Assembly (NCBI RefSeq): GCF_014192395.1
Contig: NZ_JACHXW010000019.1
Location: 80,504-144,503, forward strand
Direction: 5' to 3'
From: Paenibacillus endophyticus
GTDB taxonomy: Bacteria > Bacillota > Bacilli > Paenibacillales > Paenibacillaceae
Length of the DNA stretch: 64,000 nucleotides
In this document: positions 25,283 to 34,423 of the stretch, piece after piece
Layout of the letters: every line of letters begins with the position of its first letter
Position numbering within the stretch: position 1 is the stretch's first letter
Made by a program: the position numbers and the translations under genes
The notes under the pieces: generated by a model
Seen by the model: only the letters and a program-made list of their open reading frames with translations
Database searches by the model: none
Told to the model about the DNA's origin: nothing

Positions 25283-25795
25283 ATGGACTTTGTTCCGACA
25301 ACAGCAATTGCCCTGCTTTTAGTGTGGGCGTTTATTACGGATTTGAAGTCGCAGATTATTCCCAACTATCTTACGCTGAGCTTTTTTATCGGCGCGTTTA
25401 TTTACCATATTGCCTCAAATGGAATGGCTGGAGTGGGTACGGCAGCTGTCGGAACGCTTGTTGGTTTTATACCGCTGCTGCTCCTTCATATCGCCAAAGG
25501 CATCGGCGCAGGAGATGTGAAGCTGTTCGGAGCATTAGGCGCATGGGCGGGAGGAGTATTGGTTCTGCAACTAATGTTTTATGCGATTCTGTACGCGGGG
25601 ATAATCGGATTTATTGTTCTTGCAGTTAATCGTGCTTTTGGGAAGCGGGTTGAGGCAGGAGTCACTGCTATTCTCACGCCAGCATCGGGGTGGAGAAAGC
25701 CAGAGTGGCTGCGATGGGCAAACTCAGGCAAAAAGTTTCCATTCATGCTTGCGGTAGCGCCTGCTGCTGTTACCGTATGGACGATTATCAATTAA
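25283..25795 (+). CDS. tadV: Prepilin peptidase, A24 family (TadV/CpaA)
   Basis: 170-residue membrane aspartyl protease that processes the Flp and TadE proteins. The two catalytic aspartates are visible: Asp20 (FITDLKSQIIPNYL) and Asp78 in the GxGD motif (IGAGDVKLFGALG). Five or six helices are expected. It lacks the N-methylation domain, as usual for tad systems. AAAGGGG lies just before the ATG at 25283. Confidence 0.92.
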   Translation: MDFVPTTAIALLLVWAFITDLKSQIIPNYLTLSFFIGAFIYHIASNGMAGVGTAAVGTLVGFIPLLLLHIAKGIGAGDVKLFGALGAWAGGVLVLQLMFYAILYAGIIGFIVLAVNRAFGKRVEAGVTAILTPASGWRKPEWLRWANSGKKFPFMLAVAPAAVTVWTIIN

Positions 25796-25826
25796 AGCTG
25801 GATGCTTGGGAGGAGAGAATATCGCC

Positions 25827-27428
25827 ATGCAGCATTTTCGCATTGATTTTGCAATGAATCAAGGACATGAAATGATGATTGACCGTGAAAGCGGGATATA
25901 CAGAAGTGAGCTGGACGATATTGAGCTCCAAATGCTTCGGAATGAGCAGATTCCCTATTTGCTGCACATCGATTGGCTTGAACTGGATGCTAGAATTACT
26001 TTTCGTTATAGGCTGTCGGGCAAAAGAATGCTACTTCATCGGCTGCAGCAGAAACCCCTCGCAATGGAGGAATATTATACTCTCCTTCTTGGTGTTGTGG
26101 ATGCGCTCTATGGATGCAGGGACTATATGCTGCGTCCGGAAGGCTGTCTCCTTGATGAGCAATTTATTTTTATTGGAGAAAAGCTCCATGACATTGCTCT
26201 TGCCTACGTGCCTATTAAGGCTGACACGAACGCTCAGGCAAAGGGAGCGGGTGATCTTTTGTCATTGGTTGTACGCTTCACTTCCTATATCGATCGAATA
26301 GATGGCGAAGGCTTGAAGCGGGTGCTGCATCATTTAACGGGGAAGAAATGGCCCTTGGAGGAGCTTCGTTACACGCTGCTCGATTTAATTGGTGGTATCC
26401 CTAATCATCAAAGCGGCTCTGTGCAGCAGCGAGAAATACAGCCTGTAGGGAAAGTACCGTTTCCAGAAAAGCAAGCACAAAATATGTTCGGACAGAGTGT
26501 CTCTTATCCGAATGGGCATTCTCAAATAGCGCAAGAACCGAAGCAGCCAGCCGTAAAGTACGCAGAGCCTTTGCTTGAGCCAAAGCTACACATGGATGCC
26601 TATCAACAGCATGCGGTCTCAAATGAATTTGATTTGGAATTCATGAAGGAATCGGATTCGGTTTCGGAGTCGGAACCCGAGTCAAAAGGGAAGGGAAGGT
26701 GGATTGGAACTGCAGCACTTCTTGTTGCGGCAGCCTGTATCTGGCGCTATGTATACCTCGCTTCACCAACCAAGCAAAGCTTGCTTCTGTGCGCGGGAAT
26801 AACATTGCTCCTGCTGGCTTTTTCTTTATGGTTATGGAGAAATGGATGGGATCGGAAGGTTGGTTTGGAAGACTTGGAGGATGCGAACCAGCAGCCTTAT
26901 TATGAGCCGGGAAAGTTTAACGGTTCTGAACATTTAGTCATAGCGAGGGAGCATGAGAACTCGAACATAAGAGACATTATGGAATCGCCTATGGAAGCCA
27001 GCGCGGTGAATCAGGCTGCGTCGCTTCATGTCGTTGCTGCCAAAACGATTTACCCTAGCGTAGACCCTACAGTGTGGCTGAGTCCGGACCAAGAGCAGCT
27101 TGAGCTTCAACATTCATCTGCTTTGTGGCTTCAAAGAAGATTGGACGGTGAACGAACAAGGCTGGAGCTGACGGAATGCAGCTTCAAAATCGGCCGTATT
27201 GGCGAAAAGGTAAGCTATGCGGATCATGCTAACGGAATATCGCGTCTTCATTTGGAATTAGAGTATGCGGAAGGGCATTACATGGCAAAGGATCTGGGGT
27301 CAAAAAATGGAAGCCTGCTGAATGGACAAGTTATGGTCCCCTATAAAAGCTACAAGCTGAATATAGGAGACATTGTCCAATTAGCAGGCGAGCAGGGACC
27401 TGCTTATGAGCTGAAAGCTGGGAAATGA
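25827..27428 (+). CDS. Membrane-anchored FHA-domain protein (DUF6382 type)
   Basis: 533 residues, last gene of the tad operon. The N-terminal ~190 residues resemble the DUF6382 domain found in Gram-positive tad loci. A linker follows, then two membrane helices at about residues 290-340 (TAALLVAAACIWRYVYL and LLLCAGITLLLLAFSLWL). A cytoplasmic linker leads to a C-terminal FHA domain (from about residue 455; motifs FKIGRIG, ISRLHLELE, DLGSKNGSLLNG). FHA domains bind phosphothreonine, so the system may be controlled by Ser/Thr phosphorylation; the kinase is not in the window. The ATG at 25827 follows GGAGGAGAG. Confidence 0.85.
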   Translation: MQHFRIDFAMNQGHEMMIDRESGIYRSELDDIELQMLRNEQIPYLLHIDWLELDARITFRYRLSGKRMLLHRLQQKPLAMEEYYTLLLGVVDALYGCRDYMLRPEGCLLDEQFIFIGEKLHDIALAYVPIKADTNAQAKGAGDLLSLVVRFTSYIDRIDGEGLKRVLHHLTGKKWPLEELRYTLLDLIGGIPNHQSGSVQQREIQPVGKVPFPEKQAQNMFGQSVSYPNGHSQIAQEPKQPAVKYAEPLLEPKLHMDAYQQHAVSNEFDLEFMKESDSVSESEPESKGKGRWIGTAALLVAAACIWRYVYLASPTKQSLLLCAGITLLLLAFSLWLWRNGWDRKVGLEDLEDANQQPYYEPGKFNGSEHLVIAREHENSNIRDIMESPMEASAVNQAASLHVVAAKTIYPSVDPTVWLSPDQEQLELQHSSALWLQRRLDGERTRLELTECSFKIGRIGEKVSYADHANGISRLHLELEYAEGHYMAKDLGSKNGSLLNGQVMVPYKSYKLNIGDIVQLAGEQGPAYELKAGK

Positions 27429-27430
27429 GG

Positions 27431-28333
27431 TTACCTGCCTCCGACTAATTCATTCATCGCGCTGTCTACCGTTGGATACCGGAAGGTAAAGCCGTGTTCA
27501 ACGGCCTTTCGTGGGAGGGCACGTTGGCCATCCAGCAAAAGCGTCGACATCTCGCCAAACAAGGTACGCATCACAAAAGCGGGAACAGGGAACCAGTGAG
27601 GTCTGCCCATGGCTTTGCCAATTGCCCGCCCAAATGCATCATTCGTTACAGGATCTGGCGAACAACCGTTTATCGGGCCGTTTATATCATTATTGTCTAG
27701 AATGAACAAGAGCATTCTGGTCATATCGGTTAGATGAATCCAAGAAAGCCACTGCTTCCCGCTGCCGATTTTGCCACCGCCGAATAAGCGGTAAGGCATA
27801 GCCATTAATGGGAAAGCTCCTTCCTTCTTGTCCAGCACAACGCCTACCCGGAGCTTTACCAGTCGCTCGGCAGGAATGCTGTCTGCAGCAAGCTCCCACT
27901 TCTGCACCACCTCTGATAGAAAGTCCGTTACATTCGTAGCACTTGTTTCATCGAAGCTTCCATCCGCAGAAATACCGTAAGCCGAAATGCCAGAAGCATT
28001 CAAAACGAGCGGCGGTTTATGCTTTAGCGATTGCATAAGCTTGGAGACGCGGGCTGCTGCCGTCGTTCTCGAATCCATTACACGCTGCTTGGCAGCGGTT
28101 GACCAGCGTTGATTAATAGATTCGCCTGAGAGATTAACGATCGCATTGACTCCTTCCAATAAAGAAGGCGCAGCCTCTAGCTCGTCCCAGGTCAACCTGT
28201 TCAGACCTGGGCGTTTTGGCTCGTTCTGCGAATGGCTTCTCGATATAATCCATACCTCGTCATTTCTATTCAGAAGCGCTTCTTTCAGAGCGCTTCCGAT
28301 AAAGCCAGTCCCTCCGGCAATTGCAACCCGCAT
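27431..28333 (-). CDS. TIGR01777-family NAD-dependent epimerase-like protein
   Basis: 300 residues with an N-terminal Rossmann motif (AIAGGTGFIGSAL) and the family signatures VNLSGESINQRWS, NASGISAYG and DFLSEVVQKWE. C-terminal DUF1731 region (RKAVEHGFTFRYPTVDSAM). Related to YfhF/SulA-like proteins; substrate unknown. I place the start at the ATG at 28333 with GAAGGAG 9 bp before it; a GTG two codons earlier is too close to the site. Its stop is 2 bp from the convergent FHA gene, with no terminator between. Confidence 0.88.
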   Translation of the reverse strand: MRVAIAGGTGFIGSALKEALLNRNDEVWIISRSHSQNEPKRPGLNRLTWDELEAAPSLLEGVNAIVNLSGESINQRWSTAAKQRVMDSRTTAAARVSKLMQSLKHKPPLVLNASGISAYGISADGSFDETSATNVTDFLSEVVQKWELAADSIPAERLVKLRVGVVLDKKEGAFPLMAMPYRLFGGGKIGSGKQWLSWIHLTDMTRMLLFILDNNDINGPINGCSPDPVTNDAFGRAIGKAMGRPHWFPVPAFVMRTLFGEMSTLLLDGQRALPRKAVEHGFTFRYPTVDSAMNELVGGR

Positions 28334-28359
28334 TCCCACTCGCTCCTTCGTTAACCTCG

Positions 28360-28860
28360 TTACTTCACTTCCTCGATTTTCACAAGCCAGTTCTGCTTGA
28401 CGGTATCATCGCCTTCAATCGATTTTTCCGTATACTCAAACTTGACATTCGCGTCATCAGGCAATGCTTCAAGCTGGCTTTTGAATTCATCGGTTATTTG
28501 CAAAGGTACGGCGCCTGCCGCTGTTTCAATCTCTATAGAGTGCGAGTCGATTAGACCGCTGTATTTGCCTTCATTCACCTTTATTGGACCAGCCGGTGCT
28601 TCAGTTGGGCTTTCGTTGTCTGCTGTAGCGGTTGGCTCTGCTGTTGGTTCGGGCTCCGATACATCGGGATCGAGCACACCGCTTTCTTCGGGTAAATCCG
28701 TTACAATCGGAGATTCCTCCACGTTTCCTGGTTGATCATTTCCGGCAGCGGGTTTGTTGCCATTGGCACCGCCGCATGCTGCCGTCGCGAGCATCACTGC
28801 TAAAAGAACGGCTCCTGCTGCTGCTTTTTTGCTTTTTTTGCGTCTTGATGAGTTCATCAT
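28360..28860 (-). CDS. Putative lipoprotein, unknown function
   Basis: 166 residues. A very basic N-terminus (SSRRKKSKK) and a hydrophobic segment lead to a lipobox LATAAC, so the mature protein would be lipid-anchored at Cys. A Pro/Glu/Asp/Thr-rich linker follows to about residue 90, and then a small domain (VNEGKYSGLIDSHSIEIET through WLVKIEEVK) that I do not recognise. GGAGGT lies 7 bp before the ATG at 28860. It precedes the epimerase gene by 26 bp, so the two are probably co-transcribed. Confidence 0.78.
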   Translation of the reverse strand: MMNSSRRKKSKKAAAGAVLLAVMLATAACGGANGNKPAAGNDQPGNVEESPIVTDLPEESGVLDPDVSEPEPTAEPTATADNESPTEAPAGPIKVNEGKYSGLIDSHSIEIETAAGAVPLQITDEFKSQLEALPDDANVKFEYTEKSIEGDDTVKQNWLVKIEEVK

Positions 28861-28983
28861 GAGAACCACCTCCTGCTTGTTATAACGGAATGGATGCTAG
28901 TTAGGTTACATTTTTATATTTAACCGTAATGCTGCAGCGTGACGCAAATGTAATGAAAGGATGTCTGTCGGTCTGAAAAATAT

Positions 28984-29023
28984 AAATGAGTTTAAGCCGC
29001 AAAGCTGCGGCTTAAACTCATTT
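28984..29023. terminator. Perfect hairpin terminator at the end of the yneK-like gene
   Basis: TGAGTTTAAGCCGC pairs perfectly with GCGGCTTAAACTCA around a 6-nt loop, with AAA and TTT flanks. The stop codon of the minus-strand gene lies within the stem. Confidence 0.88.
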
Positions 29024-29455
29024 ATTAAGTAGATGCTTATAGGGAGCGTAGTCAATCCCTTGACGGTCAAGGAAGGTAACTAGGCTGCGGTAATCACGTT
29101 TTGGAGTGGCTCGTATGTAGCCTTCGATGCAATGCGCGCGAGTAACGGATGAAGCGCCGTGCTCGATCGCAACCTGGCCGATTTTGGCAGCGATTGAATG
29201 CTTGGCTATATCGCGGAATGCAGTCGGAACCGGGGATACAAGCTCGTCGAGCAGCGCCTTGGAATCATCGTTCCACATGCTGCGGCTGCGTTCCACCCAA
29301 TAGTTCTGCCAATCGAGCTTGGACTTGCCGTCCCGCATCGGAAGCACCTTGAGAAATTTGCGAAACATGAAAAACCCGCCAATCGACATGGCGCCAACCA
29401 TGACGACCGCCCAAAAAACGATGAAGTACATAAACCAATCGGGCGCAACTTTCAT
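29018..29455 (-). CDS. DUF2621 (YneK-like) membrane protein
   Basis: 145 residues. One N-terminal membrane helix (WFMYFIVFWAVVMVGAMSIGG) is followed by a cytoplasmic domain with WNDDSKALLDELVSPVP and RAHCIEGYIRATPKRD. The sequence fits DUF2621, which I associate with Bacillus YneK; the function is not known. The ATG at 29455 follows GAGGTGAAAG. Monocistronic, ended by the hairpin that overlaps its stop. Confidence 0.8.
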   Translation of the reverse strand: MKVAPDWFMYFIVFWAVVMVGAMSIGGFFMFRKFLKVLPMRDGKSKLDWQNYWVERSRSMWNDDSKALLDELVSPVPTAFRDIAKHSIAAKIGQVAIEHGASSVTRAHCIEGYIRATPKRDYRSLVTFLDRQGIDYAPYKHLLNK

Positions 29456-29555
29456 ACTTGTCTTTCACCTCAATAATGAATTATACCGTATTCCTAGATT
29501 TATTTCGACATTCCTTGTAAAATAAGGTTTGATAACCGAAAGGGGCGTAAAATTT

Positions 29556-30686
29556 ATGTTGAAAATAGGTTCCCATGTATCATTTTCGGACAAGGGGCTG
29601 CTGACGGCAGCACAGGAAGCCGTATCGTACGGCTCAGGCACATTTATGATTTACACCGGCGCGCCTCAGAATACGAGAAGAAAGCCGATCGATAGCTTAT
29701 ATATTGAAGAAGGCAAGGCGCTTATGGAGCAATCGGGCATCAATGAGATTGTCGTCCATGCGCCTTATATTGTAAATTTGGGCTCCTACAAGGATTCGAC
29801 GTTCGAGCTTGCGGTTTCCTTCTTGCAGGAAGAAATTCGCAGAACCGATTATATCGGTGTTCGTAATATTGTCCTACATCCGGGCGCTTATACGGACAAG
29901 GATGCCGAGTTTGGCATAGCGCGCATAGCTGAGGGTTTGAATGAAGTGCTTGCGGGTACAAAAGAAACCAATGTGAATATCGCACTTGAGACGATGGCCG
30001 GCAAAGGGACGGAAATTGGGCGCAGCTTTGAAGAGCTGGCAGCTATTATTGACAAGGTACAGGATAATCATCGCCTGACTGTATGTATGGACACCTGCCA
30101 TATGCATGATGCGGGTTATGATCTGATCCATGACCTGGATGGCGTTCTGGAGCAGTTTGACCGTTTGGTGGGACTTGACCGAGTAGCCGTCGTTCATGTC
30201 AATGACAGCAAAAACGCTCGCGGCGCGGGAAAAGACAGGCATGCTCCGATCGGAGCCGGCTGGCTAGGGCATGACGCGATCTCCCGTATCGTGCATCACG
30301 AAGGCCTCAAAGGGCGCCCGTTCATCCTTGAAACGCCATGGATCGGCAAAGAAGACAAAACGGAAAGGCCTATGTATGAAGTGGAAATTGCACTGCTAAG
30401 CGACAACGGCAGAAGCCGCCTTGGCGAACCTTTCTTCGAGGACGTTGAGCGCCTTCACCATTTCTTTGGTAAGCAGGGTGTTGATCCGAGAGAATACGTA
30501 CTGTCAGCTTGGGATGTCCTGAGAACGGATGCGAAGGCCAAGAAAGCCGATCCTCGCGAGCCGATGGAGCGACTTTACGATCTTGTCGTTGCTGGCGAAG
30601 CGCTACCTGAAGGTCTTACCGAAGAACAAATCAACCAGCGTATTACGGCTTGGTTTGGCGGCAAAGAGCTGCTGGCCAAGATCTAA
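29556..30686 (+). CDS. nfo: Endonuclease IV (deoxyribonuclease IV) with C-terminal extension
   Basis: 376-residue AP endonuclease of base excision repair, TIM-barrel with three zinc ions. Visible ligand motifs: IGSHVSF at the start, NIVLHPGAY, ALETMAGKG, CMDTCHMHDAGYD, VVHVNDSKN, DRHAPIGAG and FILETPW. The core ends near residue 285. About 90 further residues (from EPFFEDVERLHHFFG to the end) go beyond the usual 280-300 residue enzyme. The ATG at 29556 gives the N-terminus MLKIGSHV. purU follows 54 bp later. Confidence 0.94.
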   Translation: MLKIGSHVSFSDKGLLTAAQEAVSYGSGTFMIYTGAPQNTRRKPIDSLYIEEGKALMEQSGINEIVVHAPYIVNLGSYKDSTFELAVSFLQEEIRRTDYIGVRNIVLHPGAYTDKDAEFGIARIAEGLNEVLAGTKETNVNIALETMAGKGTEIGRSFEELAAIIDKVQDNHRLTVCMDTCHMHDAGYDLIHDLDGVLEQFDRLVGLDRVAVVHVNDSKNARGAGKDRHAPIGAGWLGHDAISRIVHHEGLKGRPFILETPWIGKEDKTERPMYEVEIALLSDNGRSRLGEPFFEDVERLHHFFGKQGVDPREYVLSAWDVLRTDAKAKKADPREPMERLYDLVVAGEALPEGLTEEQINQRITAWFGGKELLAKI

Positions 30687-30740
30687 TTATAAAGAGTTCG
30701 TACATTCATTTATATTGCTGTGAAAGGAAGTTAGGAGTCC

Positions 30741-31643
30741 ATGTCATCACAATCCAACCCGCCAGAGGTTCAAAACGGGGCCGGCGGAAAAAGCGGTCGC
30801 GCACGAATGCTAATCTCGTGCCCGGACCGCTCGGGAATCGTAGCGGCCGTTTCCCATTTCTTATATGAGCACGGCGCGAATATCGTTCAATCGGATCAAT
30901 ATACCATGGATCCGGAGGGCGGCATGTTTTTTATCCGTTTTGAATTTGACCTGAATGATCTGGAGAAGGAGCTTCCGGTGTTGGTTGAAGATTTCGCCCG
31001 GGTAGCCGACCGCTTTGATATGAAATGGCATACCTTCCGCGCGAGCCGCAAGAAAAGGCTTGCCGTGTTCGTATCCAAAGAGGATCATTGTCTGCTCGAG
31101 CTGCTGTGGCAGTGGAAAGCAGGAGATCTGGATGCAGATATCTCCATGGTTATCAGCAATCACCCGGACATGCGGGAGCTCGTGGAATCGTTCGGTATCG
31201 AATACCACCATATTCCGGTTACGGCTTCAACGAAAGCAGAAGCAGAACGCAAACAAATGGAGGTTGTAGCGGACAAAGCGGATATCATTGTTTTGGCCCG
31301 TTACATGCAGATCATTTCTCCTAAATTTATTGAGCAATTTCCTAACCGCATTATTAATATACATCATTCCTTCCTGCCTGCATTCGTTGGCGGAAAGCCA
31401 TATGCGCAGGCTTATACGCGCGGCGTAAAGATTATTGGCGCTACTGCGCATTACGTAACCGAGGAGCTGGATGGCGGACCAATCATTGAGCAGGACGTTC
31501 AACGCGTCAGCCATCGCGACAATGTGGATGATTTGAAGCGGATTGGCCGGACAATCGAGCGTGTCGTACTCGCCCGTGCGGTGAAATGGCATATTGAAGA
31601 TCGCGTAATCGTGCATCATAATAAAACGGTTGTATTCAATTAG
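30741..31643 (+). CDS. purU: Formyltetrahydrofolate deformylase
   Basis: 300 residues. The enzyme hydrolyses 10-formyl-THF to formate and THF and balances one-carbon pools. An N-terminal ACT domain begins at about residue 23 (RMLISCPDRSGIVAAVSHFL). The formyltransferase domain has INIHHSFLPAFVGGKPY, GVKIIGATAHYV and LDGGPIIEQDV, with the catalytic Asn, His and Asp in place. About 20 variable residues precede the ACT domain. TTAGGAG lies before the ATG at 30741. Confidence 0.95.
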   Translation: MSSQSNPPEVQNGAGGKSGRARMLISCPDRSGIVAAVSHFLYEHGANIVQSDQYTMDPEGGMFFIRFEFDLNDLEKELPVLVEDFARVADRFDMKWHTFRASRKKRLAVFVSKEDHCLLELLWQWKAGDLDADISMVISNHPDMRELVESFGIEYHHIPVTASTKAEAERKQMEVVADKADIIVLARYMQIISPKFIEQFPNRIINIHHSFLPAFVGGKPYAQAYTRGVKIIGATAHYVTEELDGGPIIEQDVQRVSHRDNVDDLKRIGRTIERVVLARAVKWHIEDRVIVHHNKTVVFN

Positions 31644-31800
31644 CTGTATTTTTATGCGTTACACTTAATCTTTATGATGGAAAACAAGTATGCAGAGTGA
31701 TACAATATTCAAAGTTATTGCGTACTGGTATGACGTTGTATCGTTAATGAGAAACCATATAACGAGACGAAATTAGATTAGACTATAGGAGGAAATTGGA

Positions 31801-33819
31801 ATGACGGTTACACAAAAATCAATTGAACAGCTATCCATCGATACGATCCGTACACTAGCGATCGATTCGATCGAGAAAGCAAAATCAGGACATCCTGGCA
31901 TGCCAATGGGAGCTGCTCCAATGGGCTACCAGCTTTTTGCAAAAAATATGAAGCATAACCCGGCAAATCCGACATGGATTAACCGCGACCGTTTTGTTTT
32001 GTCTGCGGGTCATGGTTCCATGCTGCTTTACAGCCTGCTTCACCTTTCGGGCTATGATCTTCCGCTTGAAGAGCTTCAAAACTTCCGTCAATGGGGTTCT
32101 TTGACTCCGGGACATCCTGAGTTCGGCCACACTGCTGGTGTAGATGCGACAACTGGACCGCTTGGACAAGGTATCGCGATGGCTGTTGGCATGGCGATTG
32201 CAGAAGCTCAGCTTGGCGCTACTTACAACAAAGAAGGCCATGATCTGATCAACCACTTCACATACTCCATTTGCGGCGATGGCGATTTGATGGAAGGTGT
32301 TTCCCACGAGGCAGCTTCTTTCGCAGGTCACCTTCAGCTTGGCAAATTGGTTGTTCTATATGATTCAAACGATATCTCGCTTGATGGCGAACTGAGCCTT
32401 TCGTATTCCGAAAGCGTTCAAAAACGTTTTGAAGGCTACGGCTGGCAGGTTCTTCGCGTAGAGGACGGCAACGATCTTGCTGCCCTATCCCAAGCGGTTG
32501 CCGAAGCGCAAGCCGATTTGTCCAAACCGACATTGATCGAAGTTAAAACGGTTATCGGTTACGGAAGCCCGAACAAAGGCGGAAAAGGCGGACATGCCGG
32601 TCCTCACGGATCACCGCTTGGCGCTGACGAGACCAAATTGACAAAACAAGCGTATGGCTGGTCGGAAGAGCTTCAATTCCACGTGCCTGACGAAGTTCGC
32701 GCTCATTTCGCAGATGTGAAAAGCAATGGCGAGCAAGCAAACGCGGCTTGGGATGCGGCATACGCAGCCTATAAAGCAGCTTTCCCTGAGTTAGCTGCTC
32801 AGTTCGAGCTAGCTATCTCCGGCGCATTGCCAGAGGGCTGGGATGCTGACCTTCCTGCATACAAAGTAGGAGACAGCGCGGTTTCGACTCGCGTCGCTTC
32901 CGGCAACGCGCTAAACGGGCTTGCCAAAAACGTGCCTACGATTTTCGGCGGATCGGCTGACCTTGAAAGCTCGACAATGACTCACTTGAAAGGCTTGACG
33001 CAATTCAAGCCAGGCAGCTACGACGGCCGCAACCTGTACTACGGCGTTCGCGAGTTCGGAATGGCTGCTGCAATGAACGGTATTGCCCTTCATAGCGGCT
33101 TGAAAGTATTCGGCGGTACGTTCTTCGTATTTACCGATTACCTTCGTCCTGCCGTTCGTCTTGCCGCATTGATGAAGCTGCCAGTCGTATACGTGCTTAC
33201 GCACGACAGTATCGCTGTCGGCGAAGACGGCCCTACGCATGAGCCGATCGAGCAGCTTGCTTCGATTCGTATTATCCCTGATCTTACGGTAATTCGTCCT
33301 GCTGATGCGAACGAGACTTCCGCAGCATGGGCTTATGCGGTCCAGAACACAGGCAACCCGGTTGCCCTCGTTTTGACTCGTCAAAACCTTCCGATTCTTG
33401 AAGGTACGGTTGAAGGCGTTCACGAAAACATTCGCCGCGGCGCGTATGTTGTATCGGATGCAGAGGGCGGCAAGCCGCAAGCTCAAATCCTTGCAACAGG
33501 TTCTGAGGTTCAACTTGCGGTTGCCGCACAGAAGGCTTTGGCTGAAGAGGGCATTCAAGTTCGTGTCGTCAGCATGCCAAGCTGGGATCTGTTCGAGAAG
33601 CAATCGAAGGAATACAAAAACTCCGTTATCCTTCCTGAGGTTAAAGCTCGCCTTGCGATCGAAATGGCTCATCCGTTCGGCTGGGAGCGTTACACGGGAG
33701 ATCAAGGCGATATTCTTGCCATTGACCGTTTCGGCGCATCCGCACCTGGCGATCGCGTAATCAAAGAATACGGCTTTACCGTTGAAAATGTTGTTAGCAA
33801 AGTGAAAGCATTGCTGTAA
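31801..33819 (+). CDS. tkt: Transketolase
   Basis: 672-residue thiamine diphosphate enzyme of the non-oxidative pentose phosphate pathway. The domains are all complete: the N-terminal ThDP domain (SGHPGMPMGAAPMGY, HGSMLLYSLLHLSGYDLP, GDGDLMEGVSHEAASFAG), the pyrimidine-binding domain (GVREFGMAAAMNGIALHSG, HDSIAVGEDGPTHEPIEQL) and the C-terminal domain. TAGGAGG lies just before the ATG. It stands alone, with 157 bp upstream and no clear leader structure. It would cooperate with the transaldolase-type enzyme at 16113. Confidence 0.97.
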   Translation: MTVTQKSIEQLSIDTIRTLAIDSIEKAKSGHPGMPMGAAPMGYQLFAKNMKHNPANPTWINRDRFVLSAGHGSMLLYSLLHLSGYDLPLEELQNFRQWGSLTPGHPEFGHTAGVDATTGPLGQGIAMAVGMAIAEAQLGATYNKEGHDLINHFTYSICGDGDLMEGVSHEAASFAGHLQLGKLVVLYDSNDISLDGELSLSYSESVQKRFEGYGWQVLRVEDGNDLAALSQAVAEAQADLSKPTLIEVKTVIGYGSPNKGGKGGHAGPHGSPLGADETKLTKQAYGWSEELQFHVPDEVRAHFADVKSNGEQANAAWDAAYAAYKAAFPELAAQFELAISGALPEGWDADLPAYKVGDSAVSTRVASGNALNGLAKNVPTIFGGSADLESSTMTHLKGLTQFKPGSYDGRNLYYGVREFGMAAAMNGIALHSGLKVFGGTFFVFTDYLRPAVRLAALMKLPVVYVLTHDSIAVGEDGPTHEPIEQLASIRIIPDLTVIRPADANETSAAWAYAVQNTGNPVALVLTRQNLPILEGTVEGVHENIRRGAYVVSDAEGGKPQAQILATGSEVQLAVAAQKALAEEGIQVRVVSMPSWDLFEKQSKEYKNSVILPEVKARLAIEMAHPFGWERYTGDQGDILAIDRFGASAPGDRVIKEYGFTVENVVSKVKALL

Positions 33820-33868
33820 TAACGGCTCACAGCTTAACATCTGACAGATAAGGGAGATCACAACAACC

Positions 33869-34186
33869 ATGTCTCAATTCGATAATGTATCTATCGTCAA
33901 GAAGGCTAACGTCTACTTCGACGGTAAAGTGACAAGCCGCGTTGTATTATTCGCGGACGGCACTAAAAAAACACTCGGCATTATGCTGCCGGGCGATTAT
34001 GAGTTCGGTACGGATTGCGTAGAAATCATGGAGATTCTCGCAGGCGATTTGAAAGTGCTTCTGCCTGGCGAGACCGAGTGGATCCACATTCAAGGCGAAG
34101 GCGAGTTCCAGGTGCCTGCGAACACGAAATTCAAGCTACAGGTTGCTGAAGTATCCGACTATTGCTGTTCGTACATTTACGAGTAG
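33869..34186 (+). CDS. ppnP: Pyrimidine/purine nucleoside phosphorylase (PpnP, DUF1255)
   Basis: 105-residue single-domain cupin. The sequence FDNVSIVKKANVYFDGKVTSR, then DGTKKTLGIMLPGDYEFGT and the C-terminal PANTKFKLQV and DYCCSYI are typical of PpnP. It phosphorolyses a broad range of nucleosides. GGGAG precedes the ATG at 33869. It follows tkt by 50 bp and is probably co-transcribed; ribose-1-phosphate produced here can enter the pentose phosphate pathway. That link is inference. Confidence 0.92.
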   Translation: MSQFDNVSIVKKANVYFDGKVTSRVVLFADGTKKTLGIMLPGDYEFGTDCVEIMEILAGDLKVLLPGETEWIHIQGEGEFQVPANTKFKLQVAEVSDYCCSYIYE

Positions 34187-34206
34187 GCTTAATTGGATTA
34201 GAGTAG

Positions 34207-34258
34207 AGGCCCTCCCGCAGGCGGCGATCATTCGCCTGCGGGAAGGCCTATTTTTTTT
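34207..34258 (+). terminator. Terminator after ppnP
   Basis: AGGCC and CTCCCGCAGGCG pair with CGCCTGCGGGAAGGCCT, followed by eight T. Confidence 0.9.
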
Positions 34259-34423
34259 GCAGCACAAGAGCAAGCCTATAGATGTACCGGGATCGAAAAT
34301 TCGATTTTTCGTGACATCTAAGCATTAAATCAAATTGATTTGAACCATGCAAATCGGATATGGTTAATACAGAAGGATGCGTCCGCGGTTTAAGCCTGGG
34401 CGCGCTTATAGGAGGCTGACAGC

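Noticed and set aside
31644..31800. Riboswitch or T-box before tkt
   Set aside because: No T-box motif, no conserved stem pattern and no terminator hairpin in the 157 bp.
32911..33870. Long open frame opposite tkt (over 300 codons)
   Set aside because: Antisense shadow of a well-conserved gene; no ribosome site and no recognisable motif.
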